Below, piece by piece: positions 29,636 to 38,763 of a stretch of DNA of 64,000 nt (the first letter of the stretch is position 1; every line of letters begins with the position of its first letter). The notes below the pieces were generated by a model. It was given only the letters and a program-made list of their open reading frames with translations, did no database searches and was not told where the DNA came from. The stretch covers positions 1,674,001-1,738,000 of the forward strand of contig NZ_AP014648.1 of the NCBI RefSeq assembly GCF_000828475.1. The letters are read 5' to 3'. The position numbers and the translations under genes were made by a program. Source of the stretch: Methyloceanibacter caenitepidi. GTDB lineage: Bacteria; Pseudomonadota; Alphaproteobacteria; Rhizobiales; Methyloligellaceae.

Positions 29636-31189
29636 ATGACCCGATTTCTGACGCTCTTTCTCGTGGCGCTTCTGGGCTCCGCTACCATCGCGACCGCCGG
29701 GGGCAAGACCCTGCGGATGGCCTACGACGCCGATCCGACCTCGCTCGATCCCCATGAGCAGCTCGCCAGCGCGACGCTTCAGCTGTCGCATTTGGTCTTC
29801 GATCCGCTGGTGCGCCGGCGGCAAGACAACTCGTTCGAGCCGCGCCTGGCGGAGAGCTGGGAGCAAATCGACGACGTCACCTTGCGCTTCCATTTGCGGG
29901 AAGGCGTCAAGTTTCACTCGGGGCGGGAGTTGACCGCGGACGACGTGGTGTGGACTTTCGAGCGCCTCAAGAAGAGTCCAGATTTCAAAGCCTTGTATGA
30001 GCCTTTTGAATCGGCAACGGCAGTCGACGAGTATACCGTCGACATCGTCACCAAGGCGCCGTACCCGCTCACGCTGAACCTAGCCACCTACATCTTTCCC
30101 ATGGACCGCGTGTTCTACTCAGGCACGGACGAGAATGGCCGGCCGAAAGACGCGGTGGTGAAACATGGGGCGTCCTTCGCCTCTGCCAATATCAGCGGGA
30201 CGGGTCCGTTCCGCGTGACGAAGCGCGAGCAGGGCATCCGGCTCGAGCTGGAGCGCGTCGACGATTATTGGGACAAGGACTCGCCCGGCAACGTGGACAA
30301 GATCGTGCTGACGCCGATCAAGGAGCCCGCGACCCGAGTCGCCGCGCTGCTCGCGGGCGATGTCGACTTCATCGCGCCCGTTCCGCCCACAGACTTTAGG
30401 CGCTTGGAGGCCGCGTCCTGCTGCACGCTCGTGACCATGCCGTCGACGCGGATACTCACGTTCGAATTGAACCAGGATCGCGTCGAGGCTTTCAAGGACC
30501 CGCGCGTCCGCAAGGCCATGAGCTACGCCATCAACCGGGAAGGGATCGCGAAGAAGATCATGCGCGGCTTCGCGACGCCCGCAGGGCAACTCAGCCCCGA
30601 AGGCTACGCGGGACACGATCCCGCTCTGAAGCCCCCGTACGACCTTGAGAAGGCCAAGGCGCTGATGAAGGAGGCCGGTTACGAGGACGGCTTCTCGGTG
30701 ACCATGATCGCCCCCAACAATCGCTACGTGGGGGATGCCCGGATTGCCGAGGCGGTGGCCGCGATGCTCGCCAAGATCAACATCAAGGTCGACCTGCAGA
30801 CCATGCCCAAAGCGCAATACTGGCAGCGCTTCGACCAGCGCGACGGCGACATCCTGATGATTGGCTGGCAGTCGGATACGCAAGACTCGGCGAATTTCTA
30901 CGAGTTCCTGGCCATGACGCCGGATGCCACGACGGGGTACGGCCAATACAACGCGGGCGCCTATTCAAACCCTGAAGTGGACCGGCTGACGATGCAGACG
31001 CAGACCATGACGGATCCGGAAGCCCGCGCCGAAGTCCTGAAAGAGATTGAGCGCATCCTTGCCGACGACGCGGCGCTGCTCCCCCTTCAATGGCAACACC
31101 TGGCGTGGGCTGCGCGCAAGAATGTGAATATCGCGCCCGTCGTGAATGCCATAGACATGCCCTATCTTGCCGACCTCGTGATCGACTAG
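29636..31189 (+). CDS. ABC transporter substrate-binding protein, oligopeptide type
   Basis: Periplasmic SBP of the DppA/OppA family (SBP_bac_5), 517 aa, with a signal peptide ending around ATAGG. Family segments are LRMAYDADPTSLDPHEQLASAT, LRFHLREGVKFHSGRELTADDVVWTFERL, VRKAMSYAINREGIAKKI and MIGWQSDTQDSANFYEF. It delivers peptides or similar compounds to the permeases encoded 1.4 kb downstream. ATG 29636 was chosen by the signal peptide; the frame opens at 29585. No lipobox Cys is seen. Confidence 0.92.
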   Translation: MTRFLTLFLVALLGSATIATAGGKTLRMAYDADPTSLDPHEQLASATLQLSHLVFDPLVRRRQDNSFEPRLAESWEQIDDVTLRFHLREGVKFHSGRELTADDVVWTFERLKKSPDFKALYEPFESATAVDEYTVDIVTKAPYPLTLNLATYIFPMDRVFYSGTDENGRPKDAVVKHGASFASANISGTGPFRVTKREQGIRLELERVDDYWDKDSPGNVDKIVLTPIKEPATRVAALLAGDVDFIAPVPPTDFRRLEAASCCTLVTMPSTRILTFELNQDRVEAFKDPRVRKAMSYAINREGIAKKIMRGFATPAGQLSPEGYAGHDPALKPPYDLEKAKALMKEAGYEDGFSVTMIAPNNRYVGDARIAEAVAAMLAKINIKVDLQTMPKAQYWQRFDQRDGDILMIGWQSDTQDSANFYEFLAMTPDATTGYGQYNAGAYSNPEVDRLTMQTQTMTDPEARAEVLKEIERILADDAALLPLQWQHLAWAARKNVNIAPVVNAIDMPYLADLVID

Positions 31190-31215
31190 GTCGCGCGTTC
31201 TGGGAGGGAACGGTC

Positions 31216-31761
31216 ATGTTCAAGAAAATTCTGCTGGTGCTGTTGGTGCTGATTGGCGCCTTCGCAATTTACGTCGCGCTCCAGCCCGACGAATACCGGA
31301 TCGAACGCTCGGTCACTATCGCCGCGCCCACAAGCGCGGTCTTCGGTCACGTCAACAACCTCCAGAAATGGGAGGCTTGGTCTCCCTGGGCGAAGCTAGA
31401 TCCCGACGCCAAAGTCGCCTTCGAGGGTCCGGAGGCCGGAGAGGGCGCGACCATGACTTGGGACGGCGACGACAATGTCGGCGCCGGCAAGATGACAATC
31501 GTCGAAAGCGAGCCCGACAAGGCCGTCGATCTCGCGGTGACCTTCACCCGGCCGTTCGAGGGCGGCACCAACTCCGATTTCAGCTTCACGCCCAAAACCG
31601 ACCAAACGGAGGGTGACCAGACCGAGGTCACCTGGGCGATGCATGGGACGCACAACTTCATGGAAAAGGCGTTCTGCGTCGTCTTCGACGGCCTCGGCAT
31701 GATGGGTAAAGACATCGATAAGGGCCTTTCCCAGCTAAAAACCGTTTCGGAACAGTCCTGA
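31216..31761 (+). CDS. Membrane-anchored SRPBCC-fold protein
   Basis: A 181-aa protein. An N-terminal anchor helix (FKKILLVLLVLIGAFAIYVALQP) is followed by a polyketide-cyclase/SRPBCC domain with YRIERSVTIAAPTSAVFGHVNNLQKWEAWSPWAKLDPDAK and the expected GKM...ESEP strand pattern. This helix-grip fold binds hydrophobic ligands; no function is assigned. GGGAGGG precedes the ATG. It sits inside an ABC importer locus, 26 bases after the SBP, so it is probably co-transcribed. Confidence 0.8.
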   Translation: MFKKILLVLLVLIGAFAIYVALQPDEYRIERSVTIAAPTSAVFGHVNNLQKWEAWSPWAKLDPDAKVAFEGPEAGEGATMTWDGDDNVGAGKMTIVESEPDKAVDLAVTFTRPFEGGTNSDFSFTPKTDQTEGDQTEVTWAMHGTHNFMEKAFCVVFDGLGMMGKDIDKGLSQLKTVSEQS

Positions 31762-31932
31762 GCCTGGCTCAGATTGCGGCCGCAGCATTGCAGGTCAATT
31801 GGTCTGATATCCGCGCCTAGGCTATAGTCGCATCATGTGGTTCGCCGATGCGCGCAGCCACGCGCGGGCGGCTACAAGCGGCGACAGCTCAGGGGGGCGC
31901 GGCAGCGACATTGGCATTGCCCGCTAAAGGTA

Positions 31933-32559
31933 ATGGTTTGGGATTTCCTGAAGGACGACACCCAGCCGCGATTGCCCAAGCGCGCGCGTGTCGTCCTGGC
32001 CATGGCTTCGGTCGGAATCCTGACCGGGCTAATCTCGAGCCTACCCTCGCCATTGCCGTCGATCCGTCTCGAGGAAGACGGGCTGATCCTCAACACGGCG
32101 AGCAGCCCGCTGCATGCGGGTCTCGCCTTCGCGATCGGCATTGCCGCCTGCATGTGGGCCTGGGTTTCGCGCGAGATGAGCAAGTGCCTTCTGACGGCCG
32201 TGCTGGTTTTCCTCGGCTGGCTCGCGGCCGTGAACACCGCCAACGATCTCTATCAATTCCTGATCGGCTCGGGTGCGTTCGGCACCGAGACGGGCGCCAA
32301 GGCGACCCGCGAAGCTTCTGGACTCATTATCGGGGGCGTGGTTGCCGGTGCTGTCGGCGCGGGCCTGTCGGCCTTCGGCGCCGGAATTCCGGCGGCAGCG
32401 ATCCGGCAGCCCCGGAATTGGGGCCTGATCGTACTCGCCGGCGCGGTGGCGGGCATCATGCTCTACCCGGCCGCCATGCTGCGCATGCCCCACGTGATGT
32501 TCATGCCATGGCAGGCCTTGGTGGCAGCATCCATCGGCTTTGGTTTGACGCGGCCTTGA
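31933..32559 (+). CDS. Multi-span membrane protein, unknown function
   Basis: A 208-aa protein with about five or six predicted membrane segments (ARVVLAMASVGILTGLISSL; LAFAIGIAACMWAWV; LLTAVLVFLGWLAAV; LIIGGVVAGAVGAGLSAFGAG; WGLIVLAGAVAGIMLYPAAML). I do not recognise a family. ATG 31933 follows AAAGG with short spacing; an in-frame start at 31837 adds a basic stretch of doubtful coding character. It separates the SBP gene from its permeases. Confidence 0.6.
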   Translation: MVWDFLKDDTQPRLPKRARVVLAMASVGILTGLISSLPSPLPSIRLEEDGLILNTASSPLHAGLAFAIGIAACMWAWVSREMSKCLLTAVLVFLGWLAAVNTANDLYQFLIGSGAFGTETGAKATREASGLIIGGVVAGAVGAGLSAFGAGIPAAAIRQPRNWGLIVLAGAVAGIMLYPAAMLRMPHVMFMPWQALVAASIGFGLTRP

Positions 32560-32604
32560 GCATGTTCGGCTCGATGCGGCGCCCCGATCTGGGGGCGCGC
32601 CGGC

Positions 32605-33597
32605 ATGGGTAGCCTGCTTTCCGCTCTTGCCTTTCTGGCGCGGCGCTTCTTTCAGGCGCTTCTCGTCATGCTGGCGATCCTGGTCATCGCCTTTGCGGTG
32701 CGCGAGAGCCTCGGCGATCCGGTCCGCGAGTTCACGGGGCAGGTGGTCTCGGAGTCGGAGCGCGCGGAGTTGCGTAAGGAGCTGGGGCTCGACCGCCCGT
32801 GGCCCGTCCAGTTCGCCGACTATCTCGGACGCGCCGCACAAGGCGATCTCGGCACGTCCTTCATCTACAAGAAGCCGACCGTCGCGGTGGTCCTGGCCAA
32901 GTTTCCGGCCAGTTTCGAACTGGTGCTGGGCGCGAGCCTGATCGTGCTGCTCTTCTGCGTTCCCGCAGGCGTCTACTGTGCCGTCCGGCCCGATCGGCTC
33001 GGCGCAAGGCTGGTTCTGGGATTGAGTGTGCTGGGGATCTCCATCCCCGTATTCGTCACCGGCATCGTGCTCATCACGGTGTTCTCCGTATGGCTCGGGT
33101 GGCTGCCCGCGTTCGGACGTGGGCAGACTGTCGCCATCGGACCCTGGACCACCGGTCTCCTCACGCGCGACGGTCTGGAACACCTCCTGCTGCCGGCGCT
33201 CACGCTCTCCTCGATCATGCTGCCATTGTTCGTCCGGCTGGTGCGCAGCGCCATGCTCGGCGAGTTGGGGCATGACTATGTGCGGACGGCCTGGGCCAAA
33301 GGAGCCTCACCCTTGCGCGTCTGGATCGTCCACGCGCTCCGCAACGCGCTTCTCCCCCTCGTGGCCGTGGGCGGTCTGCAAGTGGGCACGCTGGTCGCCT
33401 ACACGCTCCTGACGGAGACCGTGTTCCAGTGGCCCGGCATGGGTTTTCTGTTTCTCGAAGCCGTGACGCGCTCCGACATTCCCCTGATCACGACCTATCT
33501 CGTGCTCGTCGGGCTGCTGTTCGTGGTGGTCAATACGTTGGTCGACCTGCTGAGTTTGGCGCTCGACCCGCGCGTCAGTCTGGAGGGGGCACGATGA
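32605..33597 (+). CDS. ABC transporter permease, DppB/OppB type
   Basis: First inner-membrane permease of the oligopeptide-type importer, 330 aa, six helices. The N-terminus FLARRFFQALLVMLAILVIAFAVRESLGDP is characteristic of DppB, and the EAA loop reads VRTAWAKGASPLRVWIVHALRNALLPLVAVGGLQ. It overlaps the next permease by four bases. The predicted partners are the SBP upstream and DppD/F-type ATPases, which are not in this window. Confidence 0.93.
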   Translation: MGSLLSALAFLARRFFQALLVMLAILVIAFAVRESLGDPVREFTGQVVSESERAELRKELGLDRPWPVQFADYLGRAAQGDLGTSFIYKKPTVAVVLAKFPASFELVLGASLIVLLFCVPAGVYCAVRPDRLGARLVLGLSVLGISIPVFVTGIVLITVFSVWLGWLPAFGRGQTVAIGPWTTGLLTRDGLEHLLLPALTLSSIMLPLFVRLVRSAMLGELGHDYVRTAWAKGASPLRVWIVHALRNALLPLVAVGGLQVGTLVAYTLLTETVFQWPGMGFLFLEAVTRSDIPLITTYLVLVGLLFVVVNTLVDLLSLALDPRVSLEGAR

Positions 33598-34514
33598 GCG
33601 CGTCTCCCGCGGCGGGCGGGACGAACGGACTGATTGCCTTCACGCGGGGGCGCCCGGGCGTCGGACTTGCCTTCATCGTGCTGCTCGTCATCGCGGTCGC
33701 GGCTCTGTCGGCGCCGGTGATCGCTCCCCAGGACCCGTTCGACCTTGCCGGGTTCGACATTCTGGACGCCGAATTGCCCCCGGCGTGGCTGGAAGGCGGC
33801 GAGGCACGCTTTCCGCTGGGGACCGACGCGCAAGGGCGCGATCTCCTCAGCGCTATCCTTTACGGCGCCCGCATCTCGCTCCTGATCGGCATTTTGGCGG
33901 TTTTGATCCAGGCCGCGATCGGCGTGACCTTGGGCCTGCTCGCGGGCTATTTCGGAGGCCGGATCGACGCCATCGTCACGCGCCTGGCCGATATCCAGTT
34001 GGCCCTTTCGACCTTGATGATGGCGATCGTCGCCATGGCGCTGGTTCGCGCCGGGCTCGGCGGGGAAGCGCTCAGCCTGTTCGCGGTGCCGCTGCTGGTC
34101 GTCGTGATCGGCCTTGCGGAATGGCCCATTTTCGCCCGGACGACGCGGGCGGCGGTGCTGGTTGAGGCCACCAAGGATTATGTGCGTGCGGCCCGCGCGG
34201 TCGGCGACACGGATTGGATCATTCTGCGCCGCCACATCCTCCCCAACAGCCTCTCGCCCCTGATCATCGTGGCCACGACGCAGGTCGCCGGAGCCATCAT
34301 GGCCGAGGCGGCCTTGTCCTTTCTCGGCCTCGGCATGCCGGTCACGAAGCCGTCGCTCGGCACGCTGATCCGCTCCGGCTACGATCTCATGTTCGCCGGC
34401 AGCTGGTGGGTGACGGTTATACCCGGCCTGGTTCTCATCGCCGTGCTGATATCAATCAATGTCCTCGGGGACGGCCTACGCGATTGGCTGGATCCGCGCC
34501 GTCATTCGGGGTGA
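33594..34514 (+). CDS. ABC transporter permease, DppC/OppC type
   Basis: Second permease, 306 aa. DppC features are APVIAPQDPFDLAGFDILD and FPLGTDAQGRDLLSAILYGARISLLIG, with an EAA loop VRAARAVGDTDWIILRRHILPNSLSPLIIVATTQVAGAIMAEAALSFLGLG. The ATG at 33594 overlaps the preceding stop (ATGA). No ATP-binding gene follows: the next gene is glpX after a 211-base gap, so the ATPase must be encoded elsewhere or shared. Confidence 0.93.
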   Translation: MSASPAAGGTNGLIAFTRGRPGVGLAFIVLLVIAVAALSAPVIAPQDPFDLAGFDILDAELPPAWLEGGEARFPLGTDAQGRDLLSAILYGARISLLIGILAVLIQAAIGVTLGLLAGYFGGRIDAIVTRLADIQLALSTLMMAIVAMALVRAGLGGEALSLFAVPLLVVVIGLAEWPIFARTTRAAVLVEATKDYVRAARAVGDTDWIILRRHILPNSLSPLIIVATTQVAGAIMAEAALSFLGLGMPVTKPSLGTLIRSGYDLMFAGSWWVTVIPGLVLIAVLISINVLGDGLRDWLDPRRHSG

Positions 34515-34725
34515 CCCTGCTCTGAAATGGCGGGCAAAACGGCCAAAGCGCTTGATAATTTGGGCAATGGCGACCCATAAGATATACAGAGGCGCGAGCC
34601 TGGTCGCCCGGGGAGTGGCGCCATGGCGTAGCCCGGACACGCGTCCGGGCGGCCTGCGAACGGCAGAACCCCCCAAGAGCTAAGCCCTGAGAGCAGCGCC
34701 TCGCAGGCACCGCGGAGGAGACGTC

Positions 34726-35721
34726 ATGGAGACCCCGAGCCCGGCCAATCCGGATCTCATCTTTTCTTTGCGCCGTGTGACCGAGAGTGCGGCCTGCGCG
34801 GCCTTCAACTGGATCGGCCGAGGCGACGCGGACGACGGCGGCAATGCCGCGTTGGAAGCCATGCGCGCCGCGCTCGCGCAGATCGACGTCGACGCCGTCG
34901 TTGTCATCGGCGAGGCCACGGCCGGCGAGGCCCCGCAGCCGCATCGAGGCGAGCGCCTGGGACGCCCCGGGGCGGCCTTCAAGGCCGACATCGCCGTCGA
35001 TCCGGTCGAGGGCACCAGCTATCTCGTCCGCGGCCTTACCAACGCGTTGGCGGTTCTGGCGGTCGCGCCGCGCGGCGCCATGATGGACCCGGGGCCCGCT
35101 TTCTATATGGAGAAGTTCGTGGCCTCGGCGCCCGCGCGCGGCAAGATCGACCCGTCCTGGCCGACGGGAAAGAAGCTCGAGGAGCTGGCGAAGGTTCTCG
35201 GCAAGGATATTTACGATCTGAACGTCTTCGTTCTGGAGAAGCCGCGCCACCGCGAGCTCGTCAACGAGATCCTGGCGGCAGGCGCCCGCGTGGCGATGTA
35301 TCCGGCAGGCGACGTGGCCGGCGCTTTGATGGCGGCCGTACCCGGTTCGTCGATCGATGCGCTGATGGGAACGGGCGGTACTCCGGAAGGCATCATGTCC
35401 GCCTGCGCAGTCCGCGCCATCGGGGGCGAGTTTCTGGCCCGATTCGATCCTCAGCTCCAGACGGAGACCCAGGCCGTGCACGACGCCGGCATCGACACCA
35501 CGCGCTGGTACCAGCGCGACGAACTCATAACCTCGGACGACGTGTTCTTCTGCGCGACGGGCATCACCACGGGCCTTATGCTCGAAGGCGTGGAGCGCGG
35601 AAAATCGCACTACAAAGTGCAGACAATGATGATAACCGGGGCGACGGGCGAACGGCAGATCATGACGAGCTATCTGCCGACCGACCGCCTTGCGAGTGTG
35701 GCGGCTCGCGACGTCGCCTAA
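34726..35721 (+). CDS. glpX: Fructose-1,6-bisphosphatase class II (GlpX family)
   Basis: Hydrolyses fructose 1,6-bisphosphate, and often sedoheptulose 1,7-bisphosphate in Calvin-cycle organisms. The 331-aa product has GlpX signatures: RVTESAACAAFNWIGRGD, GEATAGEAPQ, IAVDPVEGTSYLVRGLTNALAVLAVAPRG (metal/phosphate site), MGTGGTPEGIMSACAVRAIGGEF and FCATGITTGLMLEGV. GGAGGAG precedes the ATG. It heads a run of seven sugar-phosphate genes ending with gph and is probably the first gene of the operon. Confidence 0.94.
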   Translation: METPSPANPDLIFSLRRVTESAACAAFNWIGRGDADDGGNAALEAMRAALAQIDVDAVVVIGEATAGEAPQPHRGERLGRPGAAFKADIAVDPVEGTSYLVRGLTNALAVLAVAPRGAMMDPGPAFYMEKFVASAPARGKIDPSWPTGKKLEELAKVLGKDIYDLNVFVLEKPRHRELVNEILAAGARVAMYPAGDVAGALMAAVPGSSIDALMGTGGTPEGIMSACAVRAIGGEFLARFDPQLQTETQAVHDAGIDTTRWYQRDELITSDDVFFCATGITTGLMLEGVERGKSHYKVQTMMITGATGERQIMTSYLPTDRLASVAARDVA

Positions 35722-35756
35722 TAAGCCATAACGGTTGGAGACGCCTGGGAAGGAAT

Positions 35757-36695
35757 ATGCCCAAGCGAGTAGATCATCCGATCATCCTCGGAATCGTGGG
35801 TGATTCTGCGTCTGGAAAGACGACCTTGTCGGCCGGAGTCGCGCAGATTCTGGGCGAGGAGCATTGCTCGGTCTTTTGCACGGACGATTACCACTGCTAC
35901 TCGCGGAAGGAGCGGAATGATGCCGGTCTTTCCGCCCTCGACCCGCGCGCGAATTACATCGACATCCTGGAGCAGCACCTGCGGCTCTTGCGCAAAGGCG
36001 AGCCGGTCCTGAAACCTGTCTATTGCCACCACGACGGAACACTGGGGCGTCCGCGCTATTTCAGACCGACCGAGTTTGTGATCGTCGAAGGTCTGCTCGG
36101 CTACAGCACACGCGCCATGCGGGACTGCTATGACGTCAAGATCTACCTCGATCCGGTCGACGACCTGAGGATCAAATGGAAGATCCACCGCGACACGACC
36201 AAGCGGAACTACAAGCTGGAGGACGTTGTCGCCTCGCTCGAACGGCGCAAGCGCGACAGTTCGAAGTTCATCCATCCGCAGAGGACCTTCGCCGATATCG
36301 TCATCCGGTTCCTGCCGCCCCAGGAGATGGACGACACCGACACCCATCTCAGCGTGCGGCATCTTTTGCGGCCCACATTGCCGCACCCGGACTTCTCGCC
36401 GCTGTTCGACGGCAACAGCAATGCGGGCCTGCATCTCGAGCTGGCGCGCGATAGGGATGGAAAACCCGTCGACGTACTTGAGATCAACGGCAATATCTCC
36501 GACAAGAGAGCCGAGCGGATCGAGGATCTGCTCTGGAATCTCATCCCGGAGGCGGGTCACTTGCGCGACCAGGTCGGTCGTATCGACATCGCCAACGGAG
36601 CCAATGGCGCGAATAAGAGCCACCCGCTGGCGCTGACCCAGCTTCTCGTGGGCTATCACGCGGTCAAGGCGGCGATGGGTGTTCGCGCCTACTAG
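35757..36695 (+). CDS. prk: Phosphoribulokinase, plant/cyanobacterial-like type
   Basis: Phosphorylates ribulose 5-phosphate to ribulose 1,5-bisphosphate, the substrate of Rubisco. The 312-aa product has the P-loop GDSASGKTT (about residues 15-23), CTDDYHCYSRKERNDAGLSALDPRANYIDILEQHL and VIVEGLLGYSTRAMRDCYDVKIYLDP. The DDYH...LDPRAN pattern matches the plant/cyanobacterial and related PRK branch. The classical proteobacterial CbbP starts with a TGSSGAGT-type loop and has a DAFHR segment. The regulatory Cys pair of chloroplast enzymes is not evident. Its place between glpX and tkt supports a Calvin-type role. A uridine-kinase-family enzyme of other specificity is the alternative. Confidence 0.85.
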   Translation: MPKRVDHPIILGIVGDSASGKTTLSAGVAQILGEEHCSVFCTDDYHCYSRKERNDAGLSALDPRANYIDILEQHLRLLRKGEPVLKPVYCHHDGTLGRPRYFRPTEFVIVEGLLGYSTRAMRDCYDVKIYLDPVDDLRIKWKIHRDTTKRNYKLEDVVASLERRKRDSSKFIHPQRTFADIVIRFLPPQEMDDTDTHLSVRHLLRPTLPHPDFSPLFDGNSNAGLHLELARDRDGKPVDVLEINGNISDKRAERIEDLLWNLIPEAGHLRDQVGRIDIANGANGANKSHPLALTQLLVGYHAVKAAMGVRAY

Positions 36696-36736
36696 GCGTC
36701 GGACGCGTCACAACAACACGGGGCTAGGGGCCATCG

Positions 36737-38734
36737 ATGCAGGATCAGGCAGTGGCGGATGTGACACATAAGGATATGGCGAACGCGATCCGCGCGCTTG
36801 CCATGGACGCGGTGCAGAAGGCGAATTCCGGCCACCCCGGCATGCCCATGGGCATGGCCGATGTCGCCACGGTCCTGTTCACGCAATTTCTCAAATTCGA
36901 CGCCACCCATCCCGATTGGCCGGACCGGGATCGCTTCGTGCTGTCGGCTGGCCACGGGTCCATGCTGCTGTATGCGCTGCTTTACCTGACCGGCTACCCG
37001 GACATGGATATTGGCGAGATCGAGCGCTTCCGCCAGCTCGGCGCGCGCACCGCAGGTCACCCCGAATACGGTCATGCCCCCGGCATCGAGACGACGACGG
37101 GCCCGCTGGGGCAGGGGATCGGCAACGCGGTGGGCATGGCCCTCGCCGAGCGTCTGCAGAACGCCCATTACGGCGACGGCATCGTCAGCCACTTCACCTA
37201 CTGCCTGGCCGGCGACGGCTGCCTCATGGAAGGCATCAGCCAGGAGGCGATCTCCTTGGCCGGACATTTGAAGCTCGGGCGGTTGATCGTCCTGTTCGAC
37301 GACAATCAGATTTCGATCGATGGATCGACGGATCTTGCCGTCAGCGACGATCAGCTGCAGCGTTTCGGCGCTTCCGGCTGGCATACGGCGGCCGTGGACG
37401 GTCACGATCCGGAAGCGGTAGCGCTCGCTATTCAGAACGCACGCAACGTCACCGACCAGCCTTCCATCATCGCTTGCCGCACCGTGATCGGATACGGCGC
37501 GCCCAACAAGCAAGGCACTTCCTCGACCCACGGCTCGCCGCTGGGCGATGAGGAGATCGCCGGCGCACGCGAAGCGTTGGGTTGGCCGCATCCCCCGTTT
37601 GTGGTGCCTGACGAGATCCTTGCCGTATGGCGCGAGGCGGGCCGGCGCAACCGGGCCGCGTTCGAGCGCTGGACGGCAGCGGCCGGAAAACTGGATGCGG
37701 ACGAGCGCACCCATCTTGTCGACCCCGTGGATACGAAGGTGGCGGCGGCCATTTCGGAGGCTGTTGCCGGCATCAAGGCCGATTTTGCGGCCGAGGGCGC
37801 CAAACTCGCCACGCGGCAGTCTTCGCAGAAAGTGCTGGAGCGCCTCGTTCCCGTCGTGCCGGGCATCGTCGGCGGTTCTGCCGACCTCACCGGCTCCGTC
37901 GGCACACTGACGAAACAGCATGGTATCGTGGAGACGGGCGACTTTTCCGGGAACTACATTCACTACGGCGTGCGCGAACACGCGATGGGGGCCGCAATGA
38001 ACGGAATGGCCCTTCACGGCGGGATTGTGCCTTATGCGGGCACCTTCCTGGTGTTCTCGGACTACTGCCGCCCAGCCATCCGGTTGTCGGCGTTGATGGA
38101 GCAGCGTGTGGTCTATGTGATGACTCACGATTCCATCGGTCTCGGCGAGGACGGTCCGACCCACCAGCCGGTCGAGCAATTGGCCGCGCTGCGGGCCATT
38201 CCCAATCTCAACGTCATGCGCCCGGCGGACTCGGTCGAATGCGCCGAGTGCTGGGACATCGCGCTCAAGTCCAAGTCGACGCCCGCGATCATGACGTTGA
38301 CCCGCCAGGGGCTGCCGCTGTTGCGGTCGGCGCCGACCAACGAGAACCTCTGCGCCAAAGGGGCGTACGTCCTCATCGAGCCTGACGGCGGACGCGACGT
38401 GACTTTGCTCGCGACCGGATCGGAAGTCTCGCTGGCTGTCGAGGCGGCGAAGTTGCTCGCCGGCGAGGGCGTCAAGGCTGCGGTCGTCTCGATGCCCTGT
38501 TGGGAGCTATTCGAGGCGCAGGAGCCGTCCTACAGGGACGCCGTTTTGGGGTCGGCGCCGCGCGTGGGCGTGGAGGCGGCTGTCGAGTTCGGCTGGCAGG
38601 AATGGCTGGGCCCGAAGGGGGCCTTCGTCGGGATGCGCGGATTTGGTGCTTCCGCCCCGGCTGGAGAGCTCTATAAGCATTTCGGCATCACGCCCGAGGC
38701 TGTGGCAGCCGCGGCGCGCGATCTCATTGTTTAA
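36737..38734 (+). CDS. tkt: Transketolase
   Basis: ThDP enzyme moving two-carbon units between ketoses and aldoses in the Calvin and pentose phosphate cycles. At 665 aa it has full length. Motifs: [35 protein letters not shown], the ThDP-binding [52 protein letters not shown] [20 protein letters not shown] and [26 protein letters not shown]. It follows prk by 42 bases and precedes gap by 29, consistent with one operon. Confidence 0.97.
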   Translation: MQDQAVADVTHKDMANAIRALAMDAVQKANSGHPGMPMGMADVATVLFTQFLKFDATHPDWPDRDRFVLSAGHGSMLLYALLYLTGYPDMDIGEIERFRQLGARTAGHPEYGHAPGIETTTGPLGQGIGNAVGMALAERLQNAHYGDGIVSHFTYCLAGDGCLMEGISQEAISLAGHLKLGRLIVLFDDNQISIDGSTDLAVSDDQLQRFGASGWHTAAVDGHDPEAVALAIQNARNVTDQPSIIACRTVIGYGAPNKQGTSSTHGSPLGDEEIAGAREALGWPHPPFVVPDEILAVWREAGRRNRAAFERWTAAAGKLDADERTHLVDPVDTKVAAAISEAVAGIKADFAAEGAKLATRQSSQKVLERLVPVVPGIVGGSADLTGSVGTLTKQHGIVETGDFSGNYIHYGVREHAMGAAMNGMALHGGIVPYAGTFLVFSDYCRPAIRLSALMEQRVVYVMTHDSIGLGEDGPTHQPVEQLAALRAIPNLNVMRPADSVECAECWDIALKSKSTPAIMTLTRQGLPLLRSAPTNENLCAKGAYVLIEPDGGRDVTLLATGSEVSLAVEAAKLLAGEGVKAAVVSMPCWELFEAQEPSYRDAVLGSAPRVGVEAAVEFGWQEWLGPKGAFVGMRGFGASAPAGELYKHFGITPEAVAAAARDLIV

Positions 38735-38763
38735 GTCATAGATACGTAAAGGGTAGGGAGGTT

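Noticed and set aside
34552..34586. Sigma-70 promoter for the glpX operon (TTGATA ... TAAGAT/GATATA)
   Set aside because: The spacer is 20 bases or longer, outside the normal 16-18 range, and no CbbR-type symmetry was clear.
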